A stretch of DNA of 64,000 nucleotides. Source: Rhizobiales bacterium Ga0077545 (GTDB taxonomy: Bacteria > Pseudomonadota > Alphaproteobacteria > Rhizobiales > Methylopilaceae). Location: assembly GCA_001464335.1 (NCBI GenBank), contig LNEV01000009.1, positions 366,822 through 430,821 on the forward strand, in the 5' to 3' direction. Positions 34,879 through 44,279 of the stretch are shown in pieces; the first letter of the stretch is position 1; every line of letters starts with the position of its first letter. The translations under genes were made by a program, and so were the position numbers. The notes beneath the pieces were generated by a model. It was not told the origin of the DNA, searched no databases, and was given only the letters and a program-made list of their open reading frames with translations.

Positions 34879-36381
34879 TTATTGGCTTTCCGCGAATGTC
34901 TCGAGTCGCTCTGGTGCGTCCGGTCTTCCAGCCTGGGTCTCCCAACCGAGATCCGGGAACGCGACGATGCGGTTGCCGCGTCGGTCCATGCGGACCGACA
35001 GGAAGCCTTTTTCTTCCATATAGACCAGCAGACGCCGCGCACGGCCCGGCGATCGGCTTCCGCAGATCTTCGCCAGTTGAATATCTCCCGGGCATTGCTG
35101 CTGCTCCATTGCGGCCCGTGCGAGAACCAGGAACATTCCCTGCAGATCTTCGGTCAGCTGTGCGGACATGGCGACGGCAGCCTCCCAGTCCGACCCTTCG
35201 GCAGCCTGCGTCGGAACGCCTGCGCGTGCGACCGCAAGCCGCCCCCGGAACTCGGCGAGGTCAAGTGGCAGGCCGGGCACGTTCTGGATGCGGCAGCGGA
35301 CCACGAAATCCTGATAGAGAACCGCCACCGATTTGAACGCCGAGTCCGGCACAGAGACCACGCTTTGCAGGACGTCTTGTATCTTGGCTTCGCGATCGGC
35401 CGGGTCGTAGGTCGGGACCGCTGGCACCTCGTCCGGAGCGCTCTGTTGTGTCTGTTCGGCGAGCTGGCGCAGCAGATCGTTCGTCGGGACGGCTGCGCGC
35501 GGCGTTGCATTTGTTGCGCGCCGTTCGACCGCAACCGGTGCGAAGATCGCGTCCTGCATTTCGCCCGTCACCTCTTCCGGCAACGGTATGAGCTTCGGAT
35601 TGACGCTGCGCGCGCCGGTTTCCACCGTTCCGATACGTACAGTCAACGGGCGCCGCGACAAGGCGGGCCCGAGCGCAACGAAACTGCCGCGCGGCAGGTC
35701 GCGGAAGCTTTCTGCCTGACGGCGCTCCATTCCTAGAAGGTCTGCCGCACGCGCCATGTCGATGTCGAGAAAGGTGCGCCCCATCAGGAAGTTCGAGGCT
35801 TCGGCCGCGACGTTCTTGGCAAGCTTGGCTAGGCGTTGCGTAGCGATGACCCCGGCAAGGCCCCTCTTCCGCCCGCGTGACATCAGATTGACCATGGCGC
35901 CGAGTGAAGCCTTGCGGGCTTCCTCGGAGATGTCGCCGCCTGCAGCCGGCGCAAAGAGCTGGGCCTCGTCCACCACGACCAGCACGGGGTACCAATGGTC
36001 TCGCGGCGCATCGAAAAGCCCGTTCAGGAAAGATGCCGCGCAATGGAGCTGCGTTTCGGCATCAACGCCCTCCAGATTAAGCACCGCTGAAGCGCGGTGT
36101 TGACGGACGCGCCGCGCGATCTCTTCGAGCTCACGGTCGCTGCGCTCGGCATCAATCACCAGGTGGCCGTATCGATCGGCCAGGCTTACGAAATCTCCTT
36201 CCGGGTCGATGACGATCTGCTGCACCCAGCGCGCGCTCTGTTCCAGGAGACGGCGCAGGAGGTGAGATTTGCCCGAGCCGGAATTTCCCTGCACCAGCAG
36301 ACGCGTGGACAAAAGCTCTTCGAGATCGAGCGAAGCCGACGCGCCATCTGTTTGCGCGCCCATATCGATGGCGACTTGCAT
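34879..36381 (-). CDS. HerA/DUF87-like ATP-binding protein
   Basis: 500 aa from the Met at 36381. An N-terminal P-loop ATPase domain of the HerA-FtsK group has Walker A VQGNSGSGKSHLLRRLL near residue 29-45 and Walker B LVVVDEAQLFAP near 135. SRGRKRGLAGVIATQRLAKL is a typical sensor region of DUF87 ATPases. The C-terminal 200 residues are helical and unrecognised. No NurA-like nuclease partner is adjacent. The upstream frame is open to 36486, but that part looks non-coding; no clear ribosome site helps with the choice. Confidence 0.8.
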   Translation of the reverse strand: MQVAIDMGAQTDGASASLDLEELLSTRLLVQGNSGSGKSHLLRRLLEQSARWVQQIVIDPEGDFVSLADRYGHLVIDAERSDRELEEIARRVRQHRASAVLNLEGVDAETQLHCAASFLNGLFDAPRDHWYPVLVVVDEAQLFAPAAGGDISEEARKASLGAMVNLMSRGRKRGLAGVIATQRLAKLAKNVAAEASNFLMGRTFLDIDMARAADLLGMERRQAESFRDLPRGSFVALGPALSRRPLTVRIGTVETGARSVNPKLIPLPEEVTGEMQDAIFAPVAVERRATNATPRAAVPTNDLLRQLAEQTQQSAPDEVPAVPTYDPADREAKIQDVLQSVVSVPDSAFKSVAVLYQDFVVRCRIQNVPGLPLDLAEFRGRLAVARAGVPTQAAEGSDWEAAVAMSAQLTEDLQGMFLVLARAAMEQQQCPGDIQLAKICGSRSPGRARRLLVYMEEKGFLSVRMDRRGNRIVAFPDLGWETQAGRPDAPERLETFAESQ

Positions 36382-36546
36382 GGGGATTTTGCTGGCCTTT
36401 CCGGGACTTTGACGTAGCACGCTACGGCTACGAACACTGTTGCCCGGGGGCAATGTCCACATCTGATGAATGTTGCCGCCGTGCAATGAACTCCTTGCAA
36501 TGCCACTGGTTTACCCTCGACAGCGCAATGATATCTTTCTCACACC

Positions 36547-37038
36547 ATGACAGACATTCTTTCGACTCCCATCGATCCCGGAACACGGATCGGCCACGTC
36601 CACCTCAAAGTTGCCGACCTCGACCGAGCGCTGGCGTTTTACGCGGGCGTTCTCGGCTTCGAGCTGACGCAGCGCTACGGCACGCAGGCAGCCTTCGTTT
36701 CCGCTGGCGGATATCACCATCATATCGGCCTCAACACATGGGAGAGCAAAGGTGGTCAGCCCCCTGCTCCCGGCACGACCGGGCTCTTTCATGTCGCTAT
36801 TCTCTACCCGACGCGCGCGGCGCTTGCGGATGCCCTCCGCCGCCTGATCGCGGCGAACATCCCGTTGGATGGGGCGAGCGACCACGGTGTCAGCCATGCG
36901 CTTTATCTGCGCGATCCGGATGGAAACGGCATCGAGCTTTACTGGGACCGCCCGGAAGCCGAATGGCCCAAGGGGCCGGATGGTGAACTGGCAATGGTGA
37001 CGCAGCGCCTCGATCTGAACGAGCTTCTTGCAGCCTGA
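36547..37038 (+). CDS. VOC (glyoxalase/dioxygenase) family protein
   Basis: A 163-aa vicinal-oxygen-chelate protein. IGHVHLKVADLDRALAFYAG opens the first module, with a metal-binding His. HHHIGLNTW and FHVAILYPTRAAL follow, and RDPDGNGIELYWDRP supplies the metal-binding Glu. The pattern is that of the CatE-like catechol-2,3-dioxygenase subgroup, but the substrate is unknown. It is monocistronic by appearance, about 100 bp before mazG. Confidence 0.88.
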   Translation: MTDILSTPIDPGTRIGHVHLKVADLDRALAFYAGVLGFELTQRYGTQAAFVSAGGYHHHIGLNTWESKGGQPPAPGTTGLFHVAILYPTRAALADALRRLIAANIPLDGASDHGVSHALYLRDPDGNGIELYWDRPEAEWPKGPDGELAMVTQRLDLNELLAA

Positions 37039-37136
37039 CGCATGAGCCGTGCCGCGGGTACCCCGCGGCGCGGCATTTGTGCCCCTTGCTTCGCGCGTCC
37101 GAAAAATGGCGCATAGAAGAACAGCAAGGAGCCGCC

Positions 37137-37952
37137 GTGAACCCCTCCCCCGACATTGCCCGCTTGATCGACATCATGGCCGCGCTGCGTGATCCGGAGA
37201 ACGGCTGCCCATGGGATATCCAGCAGACCTTCGCAACGATTGCGCCCTTTACCCTTGAAGAGGCCGCAGAGGTCGCCGATGCCATTGCGCGGAACGATCT
37301 TGAGGACCTGCGCGAGGAACTGGGCGACCTTCTGCTTCAGGTCGTTTTCCATGCGCGCATGGCGGAAGAAGCGGGAGCTTTTGCCTTCCCCGATGTTGTT
37401 CAAGCGATCAATGAAAAACTGATCCGGCGCCATCCTCACGTGTTCGGCAATGCGCGCGATCTGAGCCCCGAGGCGGTGAAAAAGATCTGGGACGAGATCA
37501 AGGCTGGCGAAAAAGCGCAGCGCGCGGAAAAGCGAGGCACTCCATCGACAGGCGGCGTTCTGGACAGCGTACAGACCTCGCTGCCCGCCCTCTCCCGCTC
37601 GGTCGCGCTGCAGGCCAAAGCGGGAACGGTCGGCTTCGACTGGAACGATGCCCGCACGGTGCTCGACAAGATTCGCGAGGAGGCCGACGAAGTCGAGGAA
37701 ACACTCGATTCATCGGCAAGCGAAGATGAGCGAACCGAGGAAATCGGCGATCTTCTGTTTGCGGTTACGAATCTCGCGCGGCACATGAAGGTCGATCCGG
37801 AAATTGCATTGCGGCGCGCGAATGCCAAGTTCGAACGCCGCTTCCGCTTCATCGAAGCGCGGCTCTCCGAGCAGGGCCGCAGCCCTGCTCAATCGGACCT
37901 TGATGAGATGGATGGACTCTGGAATGCGGCGAAAGCCGCCGAGAAAAAGTAG
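37137..37952 (+). CDS. mazG: Nucleoside triphosphate pyrophosphohydrolase MazG
   Basis: 271 aa with two MazG repeats. The first has the EExxE metal-binding set (CPWDIQQTFATIAPFTLEEA, in two parts, then DLREELGDLLLQVVFHARMAEE). The second has KIREEADEVEETL and EEIGDLLFAVTNLARH. It removes aberrant NTPs. The start is GTG 37137, chosen because AAGGAG lies at ideal distance; the upstream frame is not conserved. It converges on hflX, with 5 bp between the stops. Confidence 0.94.
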   Translation: MNPSPDIARLIDIMAALRDPENGCPWDIQQTFATIAPFTLEEAAEVADAIARNDLEDLREELGDLLLQVVFHARMAEEAGAFAFPDVVQAINEKLIRRHPHVFGNARDLSPEAVKKIWDEIKAGEKAQRAEKRGTPSTGGVLDSVQTSLPALSRSVALQAKAGTVGFDWNDARTVLDKIREEADEVEETLDSSASEDERTEEIGDLLFAVTNLARHMKVDPEIALRRANAKFERRFRFIEARLSEQGRSPAQSDLDEMDGLWNAAKAAEKK

Positions 37953-37957
37953 AAGTC

Positions 37958-39310
37958 TTACTCTTCGGTCGCGAGGCCGAACTTCTTGCGCACCCCGTCG
38001 ACACGCTCGGCCGGAACACGCACGGTGAGATTGACCGAACCATCGTCGGTATCCACACGATCGAGAACCTCGGTGTATTCATGAAGCCAGTGAAGGCCCT
38101 CGCCATTCGCGGCATCAAGGGTCAGATCGAGTATCCGATGTCCGGACGAAAGGCGCTTCTCTATGTCGGCCACCAGGCCGTCGAGCCCCTCCCCCGTCAG
38201 TGCCGAAACCGGGATCGGCGCGTTCTTTTCGCGCTTGGCCACTTCGCGCAGGCGCGCCGCTGCGTCTGCGTCCAGCGCATCCATCTTGTTCCAGACCTCG
38301 ATAAGGCGGTCGCTGTCCGGGTCGACGCCGAGTTCCTGCAGAATACCACGCACGTCGGCCGCCTGCGCTTCGGTATCGCCGTGTGAAATATCGCGTACGT
38401 GCAGGAGGATGTCGGCTTCAAGAACCTCTTCGAGCGTCGCACGGAAGGCGGCGATGAGCGTTGTGGGCAGATCGGAAATGAACCCGACCGTGTCCGACAG
38501 GATAACGCGCGTGCCGTGCGGAAGGTCGATGGACCGGAGCGTCGGATCGAGCGTCGCAAACAGCATGTCGGCAGCCAGAACCTTGGCCTGTGTCATGCGA
38601 TTGAAAAGCGTCGACTTTCCAGCGTTCGTGTAACCAACAAGAGCAACGATGGGGTACGGAACCCGCTTGCGGCTCGATCTGTGCAGTCCCCGAGTGCGCT
38701 TTACCTGTTCGAGTTCGCGCTCGATCTTGGTGATACGGTCGCCGATGACGCGGCGGTCCGCCTCGATCTGCGTTTCGCCTGGACCTCCGAGAAAGCCGAA
38801 GCCGCCACGCTGGCGCTCAAGATGGGTCCACGAACGCACCAAGCGGCTCTTTTGCCAATTCAGATGGGCAAGTTCGACCTGGAGCGTGCCCTCTTTTGTG
38901 CGCGCGCGGCGTCCGAAAATTTCAAGGATCAGCCCGGTGCGGTCGAGAACCTTGCAGTTCCACGCCTTCTCGAGATTGCGCTGCTGTACAGGCGACAGCG
39001 CCGTATCGACAACGACGAGTTCAGCCCCCTCGACGCGGACCATGCCGGCAAGTTCGTCAACCTTCCCGCTTCCGATATAGGTTGCGGGCCGGATCTGGCT
39101 CAGCGGGATGAGACCGGAGCCGACGATCTCAAGTTCGATCGCTTCGGCCAGCCCGACCGCCTCTTCTAGGCGCGCTTGTGGACTGCGCGAAAACGACGAC
39201 GCCGACCTGTTGTCGCGCAGGTAGGGCACGACCACGACAGCGCGTCCGGACGAGCCTTCGCCCGGCGGGTTGACCGTCGCGTCCTCAGAGCGGGGTTTTG
39301 GCTCGCTCAA
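37958..39310 (-). CDS. hflX: GTPase HflX
   Basis: A 450-aa ribosome-associated GTPase that splits stalled 70S ribosomes under stress. The N-terminal HflX domain has [13 protein letters not shown] and [15 protein letters not shown]. The GTPase core has G1 [13 protein letters not shown]3 [10 protein letters not shown] and G4 NKMD. The start ATG overlaps the hfq stop by 4 bp, so the two are translationally coupled, as in other proteobacteria. Confidence 0.96.
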   Translation of the reverse strand: MSEPKPRSEDATVNPPGEGSSGRAVVVVPYLRDNRSASSFSRSPQARLEEAVGLAEAIELEIVGSGLIPLSQIRPATYIGSGKVDELAGMVRVEGAELVVVDTALSPVQQRNLEKAWNCKVLDRTGLILEIFGRRARTKEGTLQVELAHLNWQKSRLVRSWTHLERQRGGFGFLGGPGETQIEADRRVIGDRITKIERELEQVKRTRGLHRSSRKRVPYPIVALVGYTNAGKSTLFNRMTQAKVLAADMLFATLDPTLRSIDLPHGTRVILSDTVGFISDLPTTLIAAFRATLEEVLEADILLHVRDISHGDTEAQAADVRGILQELGVDPDSDRLIEVWNKMDALDADAAARLREVAKREKNAPIPVSALTGEGLDGLVADIEKRLSSGHRILDLTLDAANGEGLHWLHEYTEVLDRVDTDDGSVNLTVRVPAERVDGVRKKFGLATEE

Positions 39311-39555
39311 TCGCCCTTCTCATCATCCGTTCCCTCGAACAGGGAGACAGGATGACCAGGCATGATTGTCGAGATCGCGTGCTTATAAACGAGTTGCGAA
39401 TGACCATCGCGGCGAAGAAGCACGCAAAAGTTGTCAAACCAGGTGACGACACCTTGAAGCTTGACGCCATTCACCAGAAAGATCGTCAGTGGAATTTTAT
39501 TCTTCCGGACATAATTCAGAAAAGTGTCCTGAAGATTCTGGGCTCGGTCGGCCAT
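39307..39555 (-). CDS. hfq: RNA chaperone Hfq
   Basis: 82 aa. Hfq forms a hexamer that pairs small RNAs with mRNAs. The Sm1 motif region is [20 protein letters not shown] and the Sm2 motif is YKHAIST. The start [10 protein letters not shown] is preceded by GGAGGA at good distance; further upstream frame is not conserved. A 124-bp gap separates it from dat, so it probably has its own promoter. A short hairpin lies in the leader. Confidence 0.97.
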   Translation of the reverse strand: MADRAQNLQDTFLNYVRKNKIPLTIFLVNGVKLQGVVTWFDNFCVLLRRDGHSQLVYKHAISTIMPGHPVSLFEGTDDEKGD

Positions 39556-39588
39556 ATTTTTGTTGTCCTCCGGGTCCGTTCTTTTTTG

Positions 39589-39606
39589 CAGCCCCGAGCT
39601 GGGCTG
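39589..39606 (-). promoter_or_regulatory. Hairpin in the hfq leader region
   Basis: The perfect 6-bp inverted repeat CAGCCC/GGGCTG with a 6-nt loop lies about 35 nt before the hfq start. On the minus strand it is followed by A-rich sequence, not a T-run, so it is not an intrinsic terminator. It could affect hfq mRNA translation or stability; no more can be said. Confidence 0.3.
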
Positions 39607-39679
39607 TCTAGCTGAACGGAGCTTCGCGGGAAAGTCCATTAGACGCAAGCAAGGTCGGTTTCGCAAGCAAATCCAAGCT

Positions 39680-40543
39680 TTAGATGGCTCGCCATTCGGC
39701 TATGAGGTGAAAGCCCTTCCGGAGCGAAGCAACCACTGGACCGGGCTTTCCGTCTCCCACCGGCGCTCCATCGATCCGGATCACAGGGGTCGCAAGGGTC
39801 GTCGCCGAAGAAATGAAAGCCTCCATCGCGGACTTTGCTTCGTCGATCGTAAACGGGCGCTCCTCAATCGTGAGGCCCTCCCTACGCGCCAGATCGAAGA
39901 GAGTTGTCCGGGTCACGCCGCGGAGGATTCCCGATTCCGCCGGCCGTGTAACGAGCACGCCATTCTGCGTGACGATCCAGGCATTGCTAGAGCCGCCCTC
40001 GGTGACATAGCCGTCGCGGTCTATGAACCACGCCTCCCGGGCATCGTTTTCCTTCGCCTGCATCTTGGCGAGAACGTTGGGCAGGAGAGCCGTTGTCTTG
40101 ATGTCGACGCGTTGCCAGCGGTTTTCCGGCGTTGTAACGACGCCGATACCCTGCTGGGCGGCCGCATCGCCTTTGCTCGCGGGCACATGGCGCGCGATGA
40201 CGACCAATGTCGGCGCAACGGGCGGATCTGGAAAAACGAACTCGCGACGAGCGATGCCTCGCGTGACCTGCAGATAAACCAGCCCCTCGCGCACGCGATT
40301 GCGCCTTAAAACCTCGCTGAGCACGATGCGCAGGCAGGCATCGCTCATGGGACGATCGATCCTCAGCTCATTCAGGGAACGCTCGAGCCGTGCAAGATGC
40401 CGAGGCTCATCGATGATACGGCCGGCACGCACCTCACAGACTTCGTAGACGCTGTCGGCGAACTGAAAGCCGCGATCCTCAACGTGAATCTGCGCTTCGC
40501 CATAGGGGACATAACGCCCGTTCACATAGACAATACGGCTCAC
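39680..40543 (-). CDS. dat: D-amino-acid transaminase (class IV aminotransferase)
   Basis: 287 aa, a PLP fold-type IV enzyme. The PLP Lys is Lys149 in [14 protein letters not shown], and [10 protein letters not shown] and SGILRGVTR are the cofactor-phosphate and substrate segments typical of D-alanine aminotransferase. It likely supplies D-glutamate/D-alanine or degrades D-amino acids; branched-chain transaminase is a less likely alternative. The start GTG at 40543 is chosen because GAGGA precedes it by 6 nt and it avoids overlapping ntrX. It is in line with the ntr genes, 16 bp after ntrX. Confidence 0.88.
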   Translation of the reverse strand: MSRIVYVNGRYVPYGEAQIHVEDRGFQFADSVYEVCEVRAGRIIDEPRHLARLERSLNELRIDRPMSDACLRIVLSEVLRRNRVREGLVYLQVTRGIARREFVFPDPPVAPTLVVIARHVPASKGDAAAQQGIGVVTTPENRWQRVDIKTTALLPNVLAKMQAKENDAREAWFIDRDGYVTEGGSSNAWIVTQNGVLVTRPAESGILRGVTRTTLFDLARREGLTIEERPFTIDEAKSAMEAFISSATTLATPVIRIDGAPVGDGKPGPVVASLRKGFHLIAEWRAI

Positions 40544-40559
40544 TCTGGGTCCTCGCACG

Positions 40560-41930
40560 TCAACCGATTTCAAGCGCTTTCAGTTTGCGGTGAAGCGCAG
40601 ACCGCTCCATGCCGATGAACTCGGCTGTGCGCGAGATGTTGCCGCCAAAGCGGCTGATCTGCGCCATCAGGTACTGACGTTCGAAAACTTCACGCGCTTC
40701 ACGCAGGGCCATACCCATGAGCTGTTCACCGCCGGCCCCGCTGGGCGTCGGCGGAACCATGGTTCCTATTTCCGAAGGCAGCATGCTGGCCGTGATGAGA
40801 GCGTCCGGATCGCCGCCTGCAAGGATCATCAGCCGCTCGATATTGTTACGCAACTGACGGACGTTGCCGGGCCAATCGTGAGACTGAAGAACCGCCAGCG
40901 CATCCTCTCCGATGAGACGTTTGGCAAGACCTGTCTGCTGCGAAATCTGATCGAGGAAATAGTCGATCATCTCCGGAATATCTTCGCGCCGCTCGGCAAG
41001 CCCCGGTACGCGGATCGGGACGACCGCCAGGCGATGGAAAAGGTCTTCGCGGAAGTTTCCGAGCGCGATCTCCGCCGGCAGATCGCGGCTCGATGAGGAA
41101 ATGATACGGACGTCGACATTCACCTTGCTGGAGCCGCCGACGCGCGAAAAGCTCTGGTCGACAAGAACGCGCAGGATCTTGTTCTGAGTCTCGCGCGGCA
41201 TGTCGGCGATCTCATCGATGAAAAGAGAGCCGCCATGGGCCTCTTCAAGCGCGCCGACCGAGCGCCCCCTCCCATTGCCATCCGCCTCGACACCGAAAAG
41301 TGCTGTTTCCATGTTTTCCGGTGTGATGGCGGCGGCGTTGAGCGCCACGAAAGGACCGCTTGCTCGTTGCGAAAGCGCATGCAGCGTGCGGGCGACCAGC
41401 TCCTTGCCGGCACCGGACGCTCCTGCAATCAGGACGCGGCTGTTGGTCGGAGCGACACGCTCGATCGTTCCGCGGAGCTGGTTCATCACCGAGGATTTGC
41501 CGACAAGCCGACTTGCATGTCCCGATTGCTGACGCAGATCGCGCAACTCCCGGCGCATCCGCGACGCCTCAAGCGCCCGGCTGGCCACGAGCACGAGACG
41601 GTCCGCCTTGAAGGGCTTTTCGATGAAATCGTAAGCACCTTTCTTGATGGCCGCCACAGCGGTCTCGATATTGCCGTGACCCGAGATCATCACGACCGGA
41701 ACATCGGGATGCCGTTCTTTGATCGCATCGAGAATCTGCATGCCGTCGAGCTTCGACCCCTGCAGCCAGATGTCGAGGAAGATGAGATGCGGACGGCGCT
41801 CCTCGACAGCCGCGATGGCCTGATCGCTGTTGCGCGCCACGCGCGTATTGTATCCTTCGTCCTGAAGGATGCCTGCGACGAGCTCCCGGATATCGGCCTC
41901 ATCATCGACGATCAGAATGTCAGCACTCAT
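40560..41930 (-). CDS. ntrX: Nitrogen/redox response regulator NtrX
   Basis: 456 aa. The receiver domain (1-120) has phospho-acceptor Asp53 in FLDIWLQG. The AAA+ domain has Walker A GASGAGKELVART and Walker B GGSLFIDEIADMP. The Fis-type C-terminal helix-turn-helix is NISRTAEFIGMERSALHRKLK. The GAFTGA sigma-54 contact loop is missing; the equivalent stretch is GVEADGNGRGRSVGALEEA. This is usual for NtrX, which mostly does not act through sigma-54. It is coupled to ntrY by a 4-bp overlap. Confidence 0.95.
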   Translation of the reverse strand: MSADILIVDDEADIRELVAGILQDEGYNTRVARNSDQAIAAVEERRPHLIFLDIWLQGSKLDGMQILDAIKERHPDVPVVMISGHGNIETAVAAIKKGAYDFIEKPFKADRLVLVASRALEASRMRRELRDLRQQSGHASRLVGKSSVMNQLRGTIERVAPTNSRVLIAGASGAGKELVARTLHALSQRASGPFVALNAAAITPENMETALFGVEADGNGRGRSVGALEEAHGGSLFIDEIADMPRETQNKILRVLVDQSFSRVGGSSKVNVDVRIISSSSRDLPAEIALGNFREDLFHRLAVVPIRVPGLAERREDIPEMIDYFLDQISQQTGLAKRLIGEDALAVLQSHDWPGNVRQLRNNIERLMILAGGDPDALITASMLPSEIGTMVPPTPSGAGGEQLMGMALREAREVFERQYLMAQISRFGGNISRTAEFIGMERSALHRKLKALEIG

Positions 41931-44176
41931 GCGTCAGCTTCCGCCTTCGATTTTTGATCTGTTTTAGGCTCCGCCCCGTGCGGGAACCACAACGTGACCC
42001 GCGCTCCCCGTCCACCCAGCGAAACGGCGGGGGCATCCGATAGCTCGATACCGCCACCATGTTCTTCAAGAATTTTCGTGACGATCGCGAGGCCGAGGCC
42101 CGTCCCTTTTTCCCGCGTCGTCATATAGGGTTCAAGCAGACGCGACCGGTTTTCTTCCGGAAGGCCGATGCCGTTATCCGTAGCCGTAATAACAACGCGG
42201 CCGCGCTCGCCCCGCACTTCGACGGCGATCCGGCCCTCGCCCCGATCCTCATCTTCGACAGCCGCGATGCTTTCGGCCGCGTTTTTCACGATGTTCGTAA
42301 CGGCTTGCGCCAGCAGCCGCCGATCGAACCGCGCGACGAGAGGCTCTTCCGGAACGACCAGATCGATGGTGATTTCCGGGTTGCCCATGCGCATCATGAC
42401 AACGGTCTGTTTCACGGTTTCGGAGACGTTTTCCGCTTCGATGACCGGCTTTGGCATGCGCGCGAATGAAGAGAACTCGTCGACCATCCGCTTGATGTCC
42501 TCGACCTGGCGCACGATCGTATCCGTGCACTGATCGAATATCTCACGATCTTCGGTGATGTTCTTGCCGTATTTGCGGCGAATGCGTTCGGCCGACAGCT
42601 GGATCGGCGTCAGCGGGTTTTTGATTTCATGGGCGATGCGGCGTGCGACATCCGCCCAGGCGGACGTTCTCTGTGCGGAAACGAGTTCCGTAATATCGTC
42701 CAGCGTAACGACATAGCCGTGTTCCGGCGCGACGGACTGCTCGCGGGTGACGCGCACATTCACCGTCCGTTCGCGACCTGCCCGCACCAGAGTTGCGGTG
42801 CCCTGCACAAGCCGCGTGCGGCCGTTCATGGCTTCATCGAACAGGCTCGCAAATTCAGGCGCCACTTCCAGAAGCGGGCGATGCAGAAGCTGATCCTCGC
42901 TCGTCCCGAGAAGCTGGCTCGCCGTCCGGTTCACGAGCGTGATGCGACCGTCGCCCGTGAGACCAACGATACCGGCTGTGACGCCCGCCAGAACCGCCTC
43001 GGTGAAGCGGCGGCGTTCGTCGATCTGTTCGCTCGCCTCCAGCAAGGCGTTGCGTTGCGTGCGAAGCTGCGCGGTCATGCGGTTGAACGTCTCGGAAAGA
43101 CCGCCAAGGTCCCCTTCCCGCTTTCCATGCGGTACTTGCACATACAGGTTGCCGCCGGCGACCTGATCGGCGGCTGCGATGAGACGGCTGATCGGGGAGA
43201 CAAGGCGGTTCGCGAAGGCAAGCCCGATCCAGATAGCCGCCAGCAGCAAAGTCAGGCCGATAACAAAGTACATGAGGCCGAAGGCGACCTGAACGCCGAA
43301 CCTTCGCCTGTCGAGCGCAGTATATTCGGCTGCTGCTGCCTCGGTCATGCGCAGATAGTGCGTGGCGCGCGGGTCGACCGACCTGACGACAAACAACCAA
43401 AGATCGTCATAGCCGGCGAGCCTGAACACGGCCCCGATGAGGTTCTGGCTGTTGGGGGAGAGGATAGCCGGTTCGGCTTCCGTTGCCTGTTCAAAGGCGT
43501 TCGGCGAGGGCATCTGCATTGGCCGCCCGCCATCATTGGCCGCACGCTCGACCACGGTCAGATCGCGCTTTAAAAGATAGGCGGCGTGCATGCCACGTAT
43601 CGTCGATTGCACTGTAACAAGATCACGGAACCGCGCGCGATCATTGTCGAAAAGTGCGCGCTCCCGGTTGAGGTCGTTCGCCATCGCAAGCGTTTCGGCG
43701 CGAATGGTGCGGAGCTGCTCTTCAAGATAAGCGCGCGATACCACCAGCGCGTTGTCGACGATGGCTCGCGCGCGCGTCGAGAACCACTGGTCGAGGCCTC
43801 GGTCGAGCGTGACCACAGCAACCGTCGCCAGAAGCAGGGCCGGCGTCATGGCGATGATGCCGAACAGCAGAACGACCTGCTGATGAAGCCGCGCTCCTGC
43901 CCGCCGACGCCGCCGCGCCAGGACGAGCGAGCGCGCCTGCCAGATGATGATGGCGAGCAGCAAAACGCCAAAGGCCGCGTTGATGCCCAGCGTCGTGACG
44001 ACAACATTGTGCGTCGGCGGAACGGGGGTCAGCCCCGACAACACCAGAAAGGTCGTCAGCGTTGCAAGAAGTGCTAAAACGAGCACGACCGCGCCGAAGC
44101 GCGATGACCCGACCGGCTTTACCGTCGGCAGATCAGGCTGTGGCCCCGAATTGGCACTGATTGTCTCAACCGCCAA
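41927..44176 (-). CDS. ntrY: Sensor histidine kinase NtrY
   Basis: 749 aa. Two N-terminal transmembrane helices, a further pair around a periplasmic sensor loop, then HAMP, PAS (about 380-490), HisKA with phospho-His near residue 516 ([20 protein letters not shown]) and HATPase (TDNGIGLPEENRSR, GTGLGLAIVTKILEEHGG). It phosphorylates NtrX; in relatives the pair responds to nitrogen or redox state. The start is probably TTG at 44176, as no ATG is in frame nearby. About 100 bp separate it from ntrC, so it may have its own promoter. Confidence 0.94.
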   Translation of the reverse strand: MAVETISANSGPQPDLPTVKPVGSSRFGAVVLVLALLATLTTFLVLSGLTPVPPTHNVVVTTLGINAAFGVLLLAIIIWQARSLVLARRRRRAGARLHQQVVLLFGIIAMTPALLLATVAVVTLDRGLDQWFSTRARAIVDNALVVSRAYLEEQLRTIRAETLAMANDLNRERALFDNDRARFRDLVTVQSTIRGMHAAYLLKRDLTVVERAANDGGRPMQMPSPNAFEQATEAEPAILSPNSQNLIGAVFRLAGYDDLWLFVVRSVDPRATHYLRMTEAAAAEYTALDRRRFGVQVAFGLMYFVIGLTLLLAAIWIGLAFANRLVSPISRLIAAADQVAGGNLYVQVPHGKREGDLGGLSETFNRMTAQLRTQRNALLEASEQIDERRRFTEAVLAGVTAGIVGLTGDGRITLVNRTASQLLGTSEDQLLHRPLLEVAPEFASLFDEAMNGRTRLVQGTATLVRAGRERTVNVRVTREQSVAPEHGYVVTLDDITELVSAQRTSAWADVARRIAHEIKNPLTPIQLSAERIRRKYGKNITEDREIFDQCTDTIVRQVEDIKRMVDEFSSFARMPKPVIEAENVSETVKQTVVMMRMGNPEITIDLVVPEEPLVARFDRRLLAQAVTNIVKNAAESIAAVEDEDRGEGRIAVEVRGERGRVVITATDNGIGLPEENRSRLLEPYMTTREKGTGLGLAIVTKILEEHGGGIELSDAPAVSLGGRGARVTLWFPHGAEPKTDQKSKAEADA

Positions 44177-44279
44177 ATTTTTTCATCCCAGTCCCGCTGC
44201 GCGCCCAGTTCTAACGCTGGTGATGCAGCAACGCGACACTGTTGTCCGAATGTGACAGCTTCGGGGCAGAAAACAGCTT

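Noticed and set aside
39589..39606. Intrinsic terminator between dat and hfq
   Set aside because: The stem is real, but on the minus strand an A-run follows it instead of a T-run, so it cannot end dat transcription by the usual mechanism.
41267..41276. A further KOPS-like site (CCCCCTCCCA) on the right side
   Set aside because: It does not fit CCCTNCCC exactly, so it was not counted among the 13 polarised octamers.
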